DNA from: Natrarchaeobaculum aegyptiacum
GTDB taxonomy: Archaea > Halobacteriota > Halobacteria > Halobacteriales > Natrialbaceae
Reading direction: 5' to 3'
Length of the DNA stretch: 64,000 nt
Assembly: GCF_002156705.1 (NCBI RefSeq)
Contig: NZ_CP019893.1
Location: forward strand, 2,666,001 to 2,730,000
The position numbers and the translations under genes were made by a program. Below, one piece after another: positions 16,432 to 25,865 of the stretch (the stretch's first letter is position 1; each line of letters starts with the position of its first letter). Under the pieces are notes generated by a model. That model had not been told where the DNA came from and did not search any database. It saw only the letters and a program-made list of their open reading frames with translations.

Positions 16432-17208
16432 TCACTCGAGGTCGGCCGCGTCCTCGAGTGTGTCCTCCTCGAAGGCGCCTTCGTACTGGGCGAGCGTGTC
16501 GGTGTAGCCCTCGACGGCGCGCTCGTAGGTCGCACGCAGGTCCTCGATCGGGGTCTCGCTGGCGTCGATCCGGAGGTCGGCGTAGAGCGGATCGAGAACG
16601 TGCGATTCGGTACTCGCGACGACGACGGCGGCGCTCTGGATCGGCAGTTCCTCGCGTTTGTCGCCGCCGACGCGATGGCCGGCGGCGAGAGCATCGAGCA
16701 ATCGTTTCGCGAGCGGTTCGGTCTCGGGCTCGAGGTCGGGGTCGACGCTCCGGGGACCCGTCCACGGATCTGTCGTCTCGTGAACTGCCGAGCCGGCGTA
16801 GGCGTCGGCGGTCGCCTCGAGGACGTCCGGCCCGGTGAGCATGTTGCCCGCGACAGTGAGGTGGTCGTACTCCTCGTGGCCGAACCACTCGACGCACTCG
16901 GACCCGGAGAAGGCGAAGGTTCCCTCGGCGTCGACGCCGTGGAGCTGGCGCTGGGGTGCGCCCTCGTCGGCGTTGAGCAGAGCCTCGAGCGCGTCGGAAA
17001 CGGCGACCCCGTCCGCGAGGTACTGGAGGCCCTTGCGGCCGAGTTCGACGTTGACGAGGCTCTGTGTCGCGACCGCGCCGTGGTCGTCGACGAACGGACA
17101 GAGCGTGCCGACGGCGGGCAGTCGGGTGGTTACGGCCACGCCGTATCGGTGGTGGTCCTCACCGTCGTCGTTCTCGTAGGCCTCGTGAACGCAGATGCTG
17201 AACGTCAT
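16432..17208 (-). CDS. DUF1028 family protein
   Basis: 258 residues with ATG at 17208. The start (MTFSICVHE) and later AVATQSLVNVELGRKGL and FAFSGSECVEWFGHEEYDHLTVAGN are typical of DUF1028, an Ntn-hydrolase-like fold of unproved function that in bacteria often accompanies Rid/YjgF enzymes or amidases. The frame continues upstream but without family similarity. A helical, charged C-terminal tail follows the fold. It is not obviously in an operon. Confidence 0.82.
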   Translation of the reverse strand: MTFSICVHEAYENDDGEDHHRYGVAVTTRLPAVGTLCPFVDDHGAVATQSLVNVELGRKGLQYLADGVAVSDALEALLNADEGAPQRQLHGVDAEGTFAFSGSECVEWFGHEEYDHLTVAGNMLTGPDVLEATADAYAGSAVHETTDPWTGPRSVDPDLEPETEPLAKRLLDALAAGHRVGGDKREELPIQSAAVVVASTESHVLDPLYADLRIDASETPIEDLRATYERAVEGYTDTLAQYEGAFEEDTLEDAADLE

Positions 17209-17452
17209 CGTTCGACGACACGACGTGGGGAAAGAAAAGGTTCGGGTCGCGGGCTGTTGTCCGTTCTCGACGCTCGAGTCCCCTGTCGTGACCAGGTGTC
17301 CTGACGCACCCGTAGTTCCACGCAGTGGCGCTCTCGAGGGTATCTCGGTCGCGTTTTGACGACTGTCGAGGGCACACCTCGAGGCCTCGTCAAAACGAGG
17401 TGAACAGTGTCTGACGTAAGAACTATACTGGCAGCGACAGTGGGTACGGGCG

Positions 17453-17812
17453 ATGGGACTCATGAGCAGAATCATCGGCGGGACCCAGTCCCGGTCTGCC
17501 GATGATTACGTCGAACTGGATCTCAACGACGTCTCGGCGGGGGCGACGGAGGCGACGATGCAGGTACACATCGCCGAAGTCAACGGCCAGGCCGACGCGA
17601 TCGACATCAAGGAAGCCGTCTACGACGGCGACATCGTCGTCGCGGATATCACCCGCCTCCGTACCGAAGACAGCACCGTCGAATACATCGTCGACGAACT
17701 CCGACAGGTCGCCCAGGAAGTCGACGGCGACATCGTCCGGAAAGGCGACGACCAGATGATTATCACGCCGACTGGCGTCCGCGTCAGCCGCGAGAAGCTG
17801 GGCCAGCACTGA
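17453..17812 (+). CDS. sepF: Cell division protein SepF
   Basis: 119 residues. The N-terminal MGLMSRIIGG is a short amphipathic membrane-binding helix, followed by a linker and a SepF core of about 80 residues (YVELDLNDVS, VEYIVDELRQVAQEVDGDIVR, MIITPTGVRVS). In haloarchaea SepF anchors FtsZ to the membrane and is essential for division (established for Haloferax volcanii SepF). A TATA-like ACTATACT at about 17423 lies close to 27 bp ahead, supporting this ATG. It stands alone, as in other haloarchaea. Confidence 0.88.
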   Translation: MGLMSRIIGGTQSRSADDYVELDLNDVSAGATEATMQVHIAEVNGQADAIDIKEAVYDGDIVVADITRLRTEDSTVEYIVDELRQVAQEVDGDIVRKGDDQMIITPTGVRVSREKLGQH

Positions 17813-18024
17813 GCCGACCGTCCTCTCGACCCGTTCGTCTCACTTCGTTTCCGACGCCGATTTCTCACGATGGCTCTCTCGTCGGACGCGTCTCCTCTTC
17901 ATCCTCGAGACGCTGCCAGAGCGACCGACTCACCAGTGGCCTGCCGACGGCAGAGCCGCCTGCGAATTTTCATCCCGCGGGAATTCCAGTCCGGGTTATG
18001 GCGAATCGGTGCGTAGGGTGGGAT

Positions 18025-18684
18025 ATGACAGGCTTTCGTGCAACCGTCGTCGTGGACGAACCCACCGGCTGCCCGGTCGCGAGCGTCTCGGAAACGACCG
18101 ACGAACCGATCGATGGCGTCAACCGAACGCGTTCCCGAACCGACGGGGGGATGGTCGTCGAGGAGTTCAGCGCCGACGCAAGCGCCGACGTCGACCGATG
18201 TGACATAGAGCGCCCGGACGACCTCGAATTCACGCCGATGCAGTCGTTCGACTCCGAGACGGTGTACCGGTTCGAACGCGATGCGGACGACAACTGCGCC
18301 TGCGAGGTCGTCGAAGATCTCGGGACGCCGATCACGTCCGTGCGCGCCCAGGGCGGCTCGTTGCTCCTCTCCTTTCACACCGCCGATCTCGAGGCGATCT
18401 CGGAGATCGTCGCTGCCCTGCGCGACCGGTTCGACGGCGTCGTCGTCGAGGAACTCGGCCAGTCCGCTGACGACTCGAGCGATCCCGTCGTCGTCGACCG
18501 AGACGTGCTCACCGACCGCCAGCGCGAAATCGTCGAGACGGCCCACGAACTGGGATACTTCAGCTACCCGAAGGGTGCCAATGCAACCGACGTCGCCGAG
18601 GAACTCGGGATCGCACGCTCGACGTTCACCGAACACCTCGCGGCCGCACAGACGAAGCTGATGGACGCCGTCCTCGAGAGCTGA
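18025..18684 (+). CDS. Bacterioopsin-activator-type HTH_10 transcription regulator
   Basis: 219 residues from ATG 18025 (an ATG at 17998 would add nine residues). The N-terminal 150 residues form the Bat-associated sensor region (FRATVVVDEPTGCPVASVSE) with three cysteines in TGCPV and NCACEV. The C-terminal HTH_10 (VLTDRQREIVETAHELGYFSYPKGANATDVAEELGIARSTFTEHL) binds DNA. Proteins of this group regulate retinal protein, stress or metabolic genes. The clustered cysteines could sense redox or metal; that is inference. Monocistronic. Confidence 0.83.
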   Translation: MTGFRATVVVDEPTGCPVASVSETTDEPIDGVNRTRSRTDGGMVVEEFSADASADVDRCDIERPDDLEFTPMQSFDSETVYRFERDADDNCACEVVEDLGTPITSVRAQGGSLLLSFHTADLEAISEIVAALRDRFDGVVVEELGQSADDSSDPVVVDRDVLTDRQREIVETAHELGYFSYPKGANATDVAEELGIARSTFTEHLAAAQTKLMDAVLES

Positions 18685-18897
18685 GGTTCCCCGCCGGGTA
18701 GCGGTGACCGATCTGTCGGCATCTGTTGCTGTTCCTTCCCGAAACGCCCGAGACGGGCGTGCTCGGCCGCCACGTCGTACATCGTCGTTCGTGACAGTTC
18801 TGAAACGGAAGCGATCTCGCCGGTGACGTCACGGACTGTAGTGGGATGGGCGACCAAACGGCAATACTTTTCCATAGGCCGGGAAAATCCACACAGT

Positions 18898-20046
18898 ATG
18901 GCAGACGACCTCAATAAAGGGCTGGAGGGTGTCTTAGTTGCAGAGTCAGCACTCAGCTCGATCGACGGCGACGCCGGTCGACTGATCTACCGCGGCTACT
19001 CGATCGAGGACCTCGCCGAAGGCGCGAGCTACGAGGAAGTCGTCTACCTCCTCTGGCACGGCCGCCTCCCAACCGCCGACGAACTCGAGGAGTTCACGGC
19101 GGCGATCAACGAGGAACGGGAGGTCAGCGAGGACGTCCTCGCGACGATGGAGCGACTCGCCGCAGCCGACGAGGAACCGATGGCTGCCCTCCGAACCGCC
19201 GTCTCGATGTTCTCGGCGAGCGAACCCGAGACCGACGCCGACCCCGAGGACCTCGAGGCCGCTCTTCGGAAGGGTCGACGCATCACCGCAAAGATCCCGA
19301 CCGCGCTCGCGGCGTACGAGCGCTACCGCCTCGACGAAGACCCCGTCGACCCGCACCCGGACCTCGGACTCGCGGCGAACTTCCTCTACATGCTCTCCGG
19401 TGAGGAGCCAGACGACGTCGCCGCCGAGACGTTCGACCAGGCGCTCATCCTGCACGCCGACCATGGCCTGAACGCCTCGACCTTTACGTCGATGGTCATC
19501 GGCTCGACGATGGCCGACATCTACGGCGCGGTCACCGGCGGCGTCGCCGCCCTCTCCGGGCCGCTTCACGGCGGTGCGAACCAGGACGTCATGGAGGTTC
19601 TCTTCGAAATCGACGAGAGCGGCAAAGACCCCCTCGAGTGGGTCGAACAGGCAACTGACGAGGGTCGACGCATCCCCGGATTCGGCCACCGCGTCTACAA
19701 CGTCAAGGACCCCCGTGCGAAGATCCTGCAGGCCCGCAGCGAGGAACTCGCCGAGACCGGCGACGACAAGTGGTACGACATCACCACCACGATCGAAGCG
19801 TACCTCACCGAGGAGAAAGGCCTCGTCGAGAAGGGAATCGCCCCGAACGTCGACTTCTACTCCGGGTCGGTCTACTACCAGCTCGGCATTCCGATCGACA
19901 TGTACACGCCCATCTTCGCGATGAGCCGCGTCGGTGGCTGGGTCGGACACGTCCTCGAGTACCAGGAGGACAACCGCCTCATCCGCCCGCGCGCTCGCTA
20001 CACCGGCTCGGACGACGAGGAACTCGTCCCGATCGACGAACGGTAA
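18898..20046 (+). CDS. citZ: Citrate synthase
   Basis: 382 residues, type I short citrate synthase as found in archaea and Gram-positives. Catalytic His in LHGGANQDVM (about 223) and His in GFGHRVYNVKDPRAKIL (about 263), Asp in NVDFYSGSVYYQLGIP (about 318). Condenses oxaloacetate with acetyl-CoA at entry to the TCA cycle. Start at ATG 18898 (MADDLNKGLEGVLVAESALS); a TATA-like CAATACTTTT sits about 30-37 bp upstream. Converges on the small membrane protein gene at 20081. Confidence 0.95.
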   Translation: MADDLNKGLEGVLVAESALSSIDGDAGRLIYRGYSIEDLAEGASYEEVVYLLWHGRLPTADELEEFTAAINEEREVSEDVLATMERLAAADEEPMAALRTAVSMFSASEPETDADPEDLEAALRKGRRITAKIPTALAAYERYRLDEDPVDPHPDLGLAANFLYMLSGEEPDDVAAETFDQALILHADHGLNASTFTSMVIGSTMADIYGAVTGGVAALSGPLHGGANQDVMEVLFEIDESGKDPLEWVEQATDEGRRIPGFGHRVYNVKDPRAKILQARSEELAETGDDKWYDITTTIEAYLTEEKGLVEKGIAPNVDFYSGSVYYQLGIPIDMYTPIFAMSRVGGWVGHVLEYQEDNRLIRPRARYTGSDDEELVPIDER

Positions 20047-20080
20047 GCAGGCGCGTCAGCGTCCCCACTTTTAGGCCCGC

Positions 20081-20440
20081 TCACTCACTCAGTTCGCGCA
20101 GTAGCGCCGAGATCCCGATCAGCGACAGCAAGACGACCACGAGGTTGAACGCCGCCTGAGCGATCGGCTGGTGTCTCGAGTCGATCCAGAGGTCGATCGC
20201 GTCGGTCACGCTCCCGTAGAACTGGATCACGGCGACGACCACGAGCAACGAACAGATCGCGAGCGCGCCCCAGGCGAGGAGGCGACGGACGTCGTCGACG
20301 TTCGGCCCGAGTCGCGAGTCGGTGCTGGCCGGCGACCCGGGGGCAGTACCGTCAGTCGGTGGCTGAGCACCCGCGTCGGCTGGCTGGTGACGGTCGGCGT
20401 CCGGTTCGATCGGTGAGTCGGCGCTGTGTGGGTCGGTCAT
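20081..20440 (-). CDS. Hypothetical two-helix membrane protein
   Basis: 119 residues from ATG 20440. The first 50 residues are Pro/Asp/Ala-rich and disordered-looking; two hydrophobic helices follow (about 58-80, LLAWGALAICSLLVVVAVIQ, and 95-113). I do not recognise a family. The gene is 42 bp downstream of the PGF-CTERM protein gene on the same strand, so co-transcription is possible. Confidence 0.6.
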   Translation of the reverse strand: MTDPHSADSPIEPDADRHQPADAGAQPPTDGTAPGSPASTDSRLGPNVDDVRRLLAWGALAICSLLVVVAVIQFYGSVTDAIDLWIDSRHQPIAQAAFNLVVVLLSLIGISALLRELSE

Positions 20441-20482
20441 GGATCTGGGGCGGTTGGTTTGTTGGTGCACTCGAGTGGCGTC

Positions 20483-21565
20483 TCAGGGCGTTCGGCGATT
20501 GGGCTCCGGTCGTTTTCGTCGCCGGCTGGCCGCGCCGACGAGTGCGAGGCCCACTGCGACGGCCACGGCAGCGCCGAGTGGGCCGAAGCCGGGTGTGCCG
20601 TCGCCTGCTTCTTCGGCGACGTCGTCGCGAACCGGTCCGCTGTCGTCTGCGGGGACCGTCTCCACGCCGTCGGTTTCCTCGAAGTCGGTGGCGTCGAGAC
20701 CACGCTCGTCGGCGTCGCTCGCGTTCTCGACGACTGACTCGGGCCGGAGGTCGGCACCCGCTCGCTCGGTGGCGACGATCGAGCCGTCGCGCCAGAGGAT
20801 GGCGTCGAGGTGGTACCGGTACTCGTCGGGGACCTCGAGGTCGGTCGTCGGCGCGACCGTCTCACCGGGGTCGACGTCCTCGACGGGGACGGTCTCGCGG
20901 TCGGCGACGATGTTCGAGTCGGCCTGCCGGGCTTTCACCTCGAGTTCGAGGTCGCCTGCGGCGTCCTCGCCGCCGTTGGTCAGGTAACTGGCGACCTCGA
21001 GGTGGGCGGTCTGGCCGTCGGCCGACTGGATCGTGTACTCGAGTGCGGGGACGTCAGCGAGCGCGTAGCCCTCGTCACCGAAGCGGTGGAAGTCGAGACT
21101 CGAGTCGGCGTACGTCGGGGGTAGCGAGTCCATTCCGGAGACCCGGTAGCTCGTCGCGTCGGTCCGCGTGCCGTCGACGTAGACGAGCGTCTCGATCTCG
21201 TGGCTCCCGTCTCGTGGCACGTCGATCGTGCTGGTGACGACTTCCTCGGCACCGTCGTCGATCGGGTCGACGCCGATGGTGGTGGTGTCTTCGACCAGTC
21301 CGGTGTCGCCGTTGGTCGCACGGTGGACGAGCGTCGCGTTCTCAGTGTGACCAGCGCGGGCCTCGAGGTGCGTGTCGACGACCAGCGTGGCCGTCTCGCC
21401 GGAGACCTCGTCGGCCGCGAGGGTGGTCTCGAGGACGGATGGCGCGACCTCCCGCGGGGCATCCGGTTCGTCGGGGTTGGTGATGGCCCCGCCGAGGAGG
21501 AGGGTCGACAGGGTCGCGACCACGACCACGAGGGCGGCGATCGCGAGGAGGGACTCCCGATTCAT
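20483..21565 (-). CDS. PGF-CTERM-anchored surface protein (DUF7490-like)
   Basis: 360 residues. An N-terminal membrane anchor/signal (ESLLAIAALVVVVATLSTLL) is followed by two similar beta-rich domains (about 40-165 and 165-285). An acidic Thr/Asp linker then leads to the sorting tail GDGTPGFGPLGA, a hydrophobic helix and RRRKR. PGF-CTERM tails are cut by archaeosortase A and the protein is lipid-linked to the membrane, so this should face the outside. The repeated modules (TLVVDTHLEARAGHTENATL, HLEVASYLTNGGEDAAGDLE) resemble DUF7490/CARDB-like folds. A minus-strand TTATCGTA about 25 bp upstream supports ATG 21565. Its function is unknown. Confidence 0.8.
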   Translation of the reverse strand: MNRESLLAIAALVVVVATLSTLLLGGAITNPDEPDAPREVAPSVLETTLAADEVSGETATLVVDTHLEARAGHTENATLVHRATNGDTGLVEDTTTIGVDPIDDGAEEVVTSTIDVPRDGSHEIETLVYVDGTRTDATSYRVSGMDSLPPTYADSSLDFHRFGDEGYALADVPALEYTIQSADGQTAHLEVASYLTNGGEDAAGDLELEVKARQADSNIVADRETVPVEDVDPGETVAPTTDLEVPDEYRYHLDAILWRDGSIVATERAGADLRPESVVENASDADERGLDATDFEETDGVETVPADDSGPVRDDVAEEAGDGTPGFGPLGAAVAVAVGLALVGAASRRRKRPEPNRRTP

Positions 21566-22103
21566 GAACTGTCGTCTCGAGTGATACGATAAGTGTCTTG
21601 TGCTGTCAACGAACGAATATTTCGGCCCGGTTTCGACCGCCACTCGAGGCGGATGACGACCGGCGGACACCCGTCTGACGCGACAGTTACCCCGCTTCCG
21701 TCTGGCGATTTCACTTTCACCCCGGAGGGATTGGTTTTATGGTCTCGGCGTTCCCTCCTCCAACTGCACGTCACACGCCGTGCATCCTGTATTCCCTGTC
21801 GTGCTGACCCGTGCCCGGTGATCGTCACGGCAGCACGTTCCCTGTCCGGATCGTCACGAGAGCGATCGGTGGCACTCGTCGTACGATCACCGATAGTAGA
21901 GACCGGCCGGCCCGGTGATACTTAAAAAAGCAACTCTTCCGGTGATTGGACTCTCCGTGGCCGATCGGGTGACAGCGAGTACTCCCTCGGGGCGGCGCTG
22001 CATTCTCCTGATTTTCCTGTTGTTGCGACCGCTCCCCTCCGTCGCCACTGATACCGGATAGCGTTACACTTATGTAGAAGGACAAACAACGAATCGGCTG
22101 ACT
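21566..22103. other. 538-bp intergenic region upstream of thermosome
   Basis: No gene is supported; short frames (for example a 110-codon frame at 21593) lack recognisable content. A TATA-like CTTAAAAAAG at about 21921 has no clear gene after it. The promoter of the thermosome lies at its right end. Confidence 0.5.
22070..22077 (+). promoter_or_regulatory. Thermosome TATA box
   Basis: CTTATGTA about 30 bp before the ATG at 22104. Haloarchaeal chaperonin genes are heat-inducible from such promoters; no special heat element could be recognised. Confidence 0.55.
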
Positions 22104-23798
22104 ATGAGCCAGCGAATGCAGCAGGGACAGCCGATGATCGTCATGAGCGAGGACGCCCAGCGCGTCAAAGACAAAGACGCCCAGGACTACAACATTAGCG
22201 CCGCTCGAGCGGTCGCCGAAGCCGTCCGTTCGACGCTCGGCCCGAAAGGAATGGACAAGATGCTCGTCGACTCGCTGGGATCGGTAACGGTCACCAACGA
22301 CGGCGTGACCATCCTCAAAGAGATGGACATCGACAATCCGACGGCCGAGATGATCATCGAGGTCGCCGAAACGCAGGAGGACGAAGCCGGTGACGGGACC
22401 ACGACGGCCGTCGCGGTCACGGGTGAACTCCTCAAGAACGCAGAGGACCTCCTGGAGCAGGACATCCATCCGACGGCGATCATCAAGGGCTTCCACCTCG
22501 CCGCCGAACAGGCCCGCGAGGAGATCGACGACATCGCCACGGAGATCGACACCGAGGACGAGGACCTCCTGCGCAAGACCGCCGAAACCTCGATGACCGG
22601 CAAGGGAGCCGAGGTCAACAAAGAACACCTCTCTCAGTTGATCGTCGACGCCGTCGGTGCCGTCACCGTCGAAGACGAAGACGGCGGTAACGTCGTCGAC
22701 CTCGAGTTCCTGAACATCGAGACCCAGACCGGTTCGGGCGTCGGCGAGTCCGACCTGCTCGAGGGTGGCATCGTCGACAAGGACCCCGTCCACGACGACA
22801 TGCCCACCGAGGCCGAAGACGCCGACATCCTGCTGTTGAACTCCCCGATCGAGGTCGAAGAGACCGACATCGACACCGAGGTCTCCGTCACCGACCCCGA
22901 TCAGCTCCAGCAGTTCTTAGACCGCGAAGAACAGCAGCTTCGCGAGAAGGTCGACCAGATCGTCGACCTCGATGCCGACGTCGTCTTCTGCCAGAAGGGC
23001 ATCGACGACCTCGCCCAGCACTACCTCGCAAAGGAGGGCATCCTCGCCGTCCGGCGCGCCAAGAAGTCCGACCTCGAGTTCCTGCAGGAGGTCGTCGGCG
23101 CGTCCATCGTCTCCGATCTCAAGAGTGCGACCGAAGACGACCTCGGCCACGGTGACGTCACCCGCGACGACGAGGACGAACTGTTCTACGTCGAGGGCGA
23201 GGAAGCCCACGGCGTCACGCTCTTGCTCTGTGGCTCGACCGACCACGTCGTCGACGAACTCGAGCGCGGCGTTCAGGACGCCCTCGACGTCGTCGCCCAG
23301 ACTGTCGCCGACGGCCGCGTCCTCGCCGGTGGCGGTGCGATCGAGGTCGAACTCGCCTCGCGCCTCCGTGACTACGCCGACTCCGTCTCCGGTCGCGAAC
23401 AGCTCGCCGTCGAGGCCTTCGCCGACTCGCTCGAGCTCGTCCCGCGCGTGCTCGCCGAGAACGCCGGTCTCGACTCCATCGACACGCTCGTCGACCTGCG
23501 CGCTGCCCACGACGACGGCGACGTCCGCGCTGGCCTGAACGTCTTTACCGGCGACGTCGAGGACACCTTCGACGCCGGCGTCGTCGAGCCCGCTCACGCC
23601 AAAGAACAGGCCGTTTCCTCCGCTGCCGAGGCCGCGAACCTCGTCCTCAAGATCGACGACATCATCTCCGCTGGCGACCTCTCCACCGACAAAGGCGATG
23701 ACGAAGAGATGCCCGATGCCGGCGGCATGGGCGGCGGCATGGGAGGCATGGGCGGCGGCATGGGCGGCATGGGCGGCGGCATGGGCGGCATGATGTGA
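22104..23798 (+). CDS. Thermosome subunit (group II chaperonin)
   Basis: 564 residues, usual length. Equatorial domain with ATP motifs [15 protein letters not shown] (about 48) and [13 protein letters not shown] (about 98), intermediate and apical domains with the built-in lid, and a second equatorial part ([29 protein letters not shown]). The last 28 residues are repeats of Gly-Gly-Met (GGMGGGMGG...), a C-terminal tail that projects into the cavity. Encodes one subunit type of the ring complex that folds cytosolic proteins with ATP; other subunits must be elsewhere. Monocistronic, preceded by a clear TATA box. Confidence 0.95.
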   Translation: MSQRMQQGQPMIVMSEDAQRVKDKDAQDYNISAARAVAEAVRSTLGPKGMDKMLVDSLGSVTVTNDGVTILKEMDIDNPTAEMIIEVAETQEDEAGDGTTTAVAVTGELLKNAEDLLEQDIHPTAIIKGFHLAAEQAREEIDDIATEIDTEDEDLLRKTAETSMTGKGAEVNKEHLSQLIVDAVGAVTVEDEDGGNVVDLEFLNIETQTGSGVGESDLLEGGIVDKDPVHDDMPTEAEDADILLLNSPIEVEETDIDTEVSVTDPDQLQQFLDREEQQLREKVDQIVDLDADVVFCQKGIDDLAQHYLAKEGILAVRRAKKSDLEFLQEVVGASIVSDLKSATEDDLGHGDVTRDDEDELFYVEGEEAHGVTLLLCGSTDHVVDELERGVQDALDVVAQTVADGRVLAGGGAIEVELASRLRDYADSVSGREQLAVEAFADSLELVPRVLAENAGLDSIDTLVDLRAAHDDGDVRAGLNVFTGDVEDTFDAGVVEPAHAKEQAVSSAAEAANLVLKIDDIISAGDLSTDKGDDEEMPDAGGMGGGMGGMGGGMGGMGGGMGGMM

Positions 23799-24100
23799 AA
23801 CTGAATTTTGCTCTGTAGGCGCGGCTCCGCCGCACCCTCGGCAAAATTCAGTACAAGAGCACTCCTCCTTCCGCTCCGGTCCCTTCGGGATCTCCCCATC
23901 AGTCGTCGGCCCGAGCGCGGGGCGCTCGGTGAACGGCGTCGGTCACGGACCACTTCGTTCCCCGTTCACCATTCGCGGGTCTCACTCGCACCGCTCGTTC
24001 CGAACTGCGCTCCACTCGGGCTCTTCGAACCGCTCACTCGCCGAGATTTGACCCGAGGTTCGTCTCGATTGTGAGAATCGTCGTTTGATTGCCCTGGTTG
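23799..24100. other. Palindrome-rich intergenic filler
   Basis: About 300 bp without a gene between the thermosome and a convergent alcohol dehydrogenase gene. Beyond the inverted repeat it has a triloop hairpin CGAGCGC-GGG-GCGCTCG (23912-23928) and many short ACTCG/GTTCG motifs, like the spacer near the tRNA gene. Confidence 0.5.
23800..23852. repeat. Inverted repeat downstream of thermosome
   Basis: ACTGAATTTTGC (23800-23811) and GCAAAATTCAGT (23841-23852) are perfect 12-bp inverted copies around an inner triloop hairpin GCGGC-TCC-GCCGC (23821-23833). It starts two bases after the stop and could act as a terminator or RNA-end stabiliser for the thermosome transcript, or be a MITE-like remnant. 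Confidence 0.6.
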
Positions 24101-25294
24101 CTACAGCACGTTCTCGTACTCGAGAGTCCCCTCGAAGGCTCGCTCGAGAATCGTCTCGAGATCGCCGACGTCGGTGTCGCGCGGATTGCCGATCAGCGAG
24201 CCGTCGCGCATGGCCTGGGCTGCGAGGCCCTCGATCGCGTCGGGGTCGGCGTCGACGTCCTCGAGCGTCCGGGGGATATCGACGTCGTCGCACAGTCGTC
24301 GGACGGCGCGGACGGCCCTGTACCCCTCTCGGCGGGCAGGCTCGGTCGAATCGACGGCTTCGCCGAGTGCCTCGGCGACGTCGACCAGTTCCTCGGGGAC
24401 CACTGGGAGGTTGTACTCCATCACGTACGGCAGCAAGACGGCGTTGGCGAGGCCGTGAGGGACGTGGAACTGTGCACCGACCTGGTGGGACAGTGCGTGG
24501 ACGGCACCGAGTCCTGCGCCGTTGAACGCCATGCCCGCCTGGTTGCTGGCTTTTGCCATCGCGGTTAGCGCCTCGCGGTCCGTCCCGCGGCGACCGACGG
24601 CACGGGGGAGGAAGGCACCGATCTTCTCGATCGAGTCGAGCGCGAGCGCAGAGGTCTGGCTCTGCCGGTGGACGGAGACGTACGCCTCGATCGCGTGGGT
24701 GAGCGCGTCCATTCCGGTCGCCGCCGCGATGGGGACGGGGACGCTCTCGGTCAGTTCGGGGTCGACGATTGCCGCATCCGGGAGGAGGGCCTGATCGCCG
24801 ATCGACCGCTTGACCCCCTCTGCTTCGTCGCGGATGACGCTCCACGTCGTCGCTTCGCTTCCGGTCCCCGACGTCGTCGGAAGGATCACGAGCGGTGGCG
24901 TATCGTTCGGAAGCTGGCCGAGACCCGCGTACTCGAGGATCGATCCGTCGGTTGTCGTCATCGCCGCCGCGGCTTTGGCCGTGTCGATCGACGACCCGCC
25001 ACCGACAGCGACGATCCCGTCGGCGTCGACGGCGCCGTATCGATCGGCCGCGGTTGCGACGACGCTCGCGGTCGGATCCGGAACCGTCCCGTCGAACAGT
25101 TCGTAAGCCACGCCAGCCGCCTCGAGCGAGTCCGTTATCGGATCGAGGACGCCCGCATCTTTGACGCCGTCGTCCGTGACGACGAGCACCGTCGAGCACT
25201 CGAGGTCGTCGACGACGCTCCCTGCCGTTCGTGCCGTTCCCCAGCCGAAGACGTTCCGTGGTGGGACGAACCACCGTTCTAGTGTCGATGTCAT
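24101..25294 (-). CDS. Iron-containing (group III) alcohol dehydrogenase
   Basis: 397 residues. NAD-binding GGGSSIDTAK (about 97-106) and PTTSGTGSEAT (about 138). Metal ligands D in IVDPEL and the His set in GMDALTHAIEAYVS and GAVHALSHQVGAQFHVPHG (about 255-273). Oxidises or reduces a primary alcohol/aldehyde using NAD(P); several haloarchaeal homologues act on glycerol, butanol or maleylacetate-like substrates, so the substrate is open. The upstream 330 bp is unusually AT-rich and bears an inverted repeat, pointing to regulated transcription. Confidence 0.86.
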   Translation of the reverse strand: MTSTLERWFVPPRNVFGWGTARTAGSVVDDLECSTVLVVTDDGVKDAGVLDPITDSLEAAGVAYELFDGTVPDPTASVVATAADRYGAVDADGIVAVGGGSSIDTAKAAAAMTTTDGSILEYAGLGQLPNDTPPLVILPTTSGTGSEATTWSVIRDEAEGVKRSIGDQALLPDAAIVDPELTESVPVPIAAATGMDALTHAIEAYVSVHRQSQTSALALDSIEKIGAFLPRAVGRRGTDREALTAMAKASNQAGMAFNGAGLGAVHALSHQVGAQFHVPHGLANAVLLPYVMEYNLPVVPEELVDVAEALGEAVDSTEPARREGYRAVRAVRRLCDDVDIPRTLEDVDADPDAIEGLAAQAMRDGSLIGNPRDTDVGDLETILERAFEGTLEYENVL

Positions 25295-25623
25295 CGCTAT
25301 CTCTCGGGCGCGTCAGTGTACCCGTTACTGTCAATTCTCCGTACATCGGTAATAATATTCGGATTTTGAACACCAGTATTAGTATATAGGCTAGAATTGA
25401 TTTCCAACGTTTACTATTCCATGTCGCGCATTTCGATCGGTCGTCGACGCCACGGGTGCCAACGTCTTCTACGCCACTCGCCCGTAGCTGCTCGAGTGTC
25501 ATCGTCGAACGCGCGATTAGACGCCGCGAGACGGTTCTCGAGTGGTTGCACCGTCGTCCGGTGCCGAGTCGTCGGAAATGTGACAGGGGGGCAACCTTTG
25601 TGTCCCGCCGTCGTACGCCGGCT
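25295..25623. other. 329-bp intergenic region, AT-rich promoter with inverted repeat
   Basis: Between the divergent alcohol dehydrogenase and a small membrane protein. TCAATTCT (25331-25338) and AGAATTGA (25393-25400) form an 8-bp inverted pair around several TATA-like elements (AATAATATT, GTATATAGG). The right half is GC-rich and shows no gene. Confidence 0.5.
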
Positions 25624-25764
25624 ATGGCCTACCAGACGACACTCGGCTGGTCGCTGTTCTCATCGGGCATCGTCACGTTGATTCTGAAGGTCCTCCCCGG
25701 CGACTCGCTGTGGTGGGGGCTGTTGTTACTCGCACTCGGATTGCTCGTCCTTTACGTGCGGTGA
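25624..25764 (+). CDS. Small conserved-looking membrane protein
   Basis: 46 residues, nearly all hydrophobic: two short helices, about 5-22 (GWSLFSSGIVTLILKVLPG) and 28-44 (WWGLLLLALGLLVLYV), ending in Arg. ATG at 25624 is the only sensible start. Proteins of this size and make-up are widespread in haloarchaea, but function is unknown. It is isolated. Confidence 0.55.
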   Translation: MAYQTTLGWSLFSSGIVTLILKVLPGDSLWWGLLLLALGLLVLYVR

Positions 25765-25865
25765 CCGACGCGTCGACCGGCCCCGTCGCAGTTCGCACTC
25801 CCCTGTGGGCGTGATCGCAGTCCTTCGGACGACGATCCTCGGGAGAGCGTTCAGCTCCTGCAGAA

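Noticed and set aside
21593-21925. 110-codon plus-strand frame between the surface protein and the thermosome
   Set aside because: Composition is Arg/Ser/Pro-rich without hydrophobic or acidic character typical of real genes here; no promoter or family.
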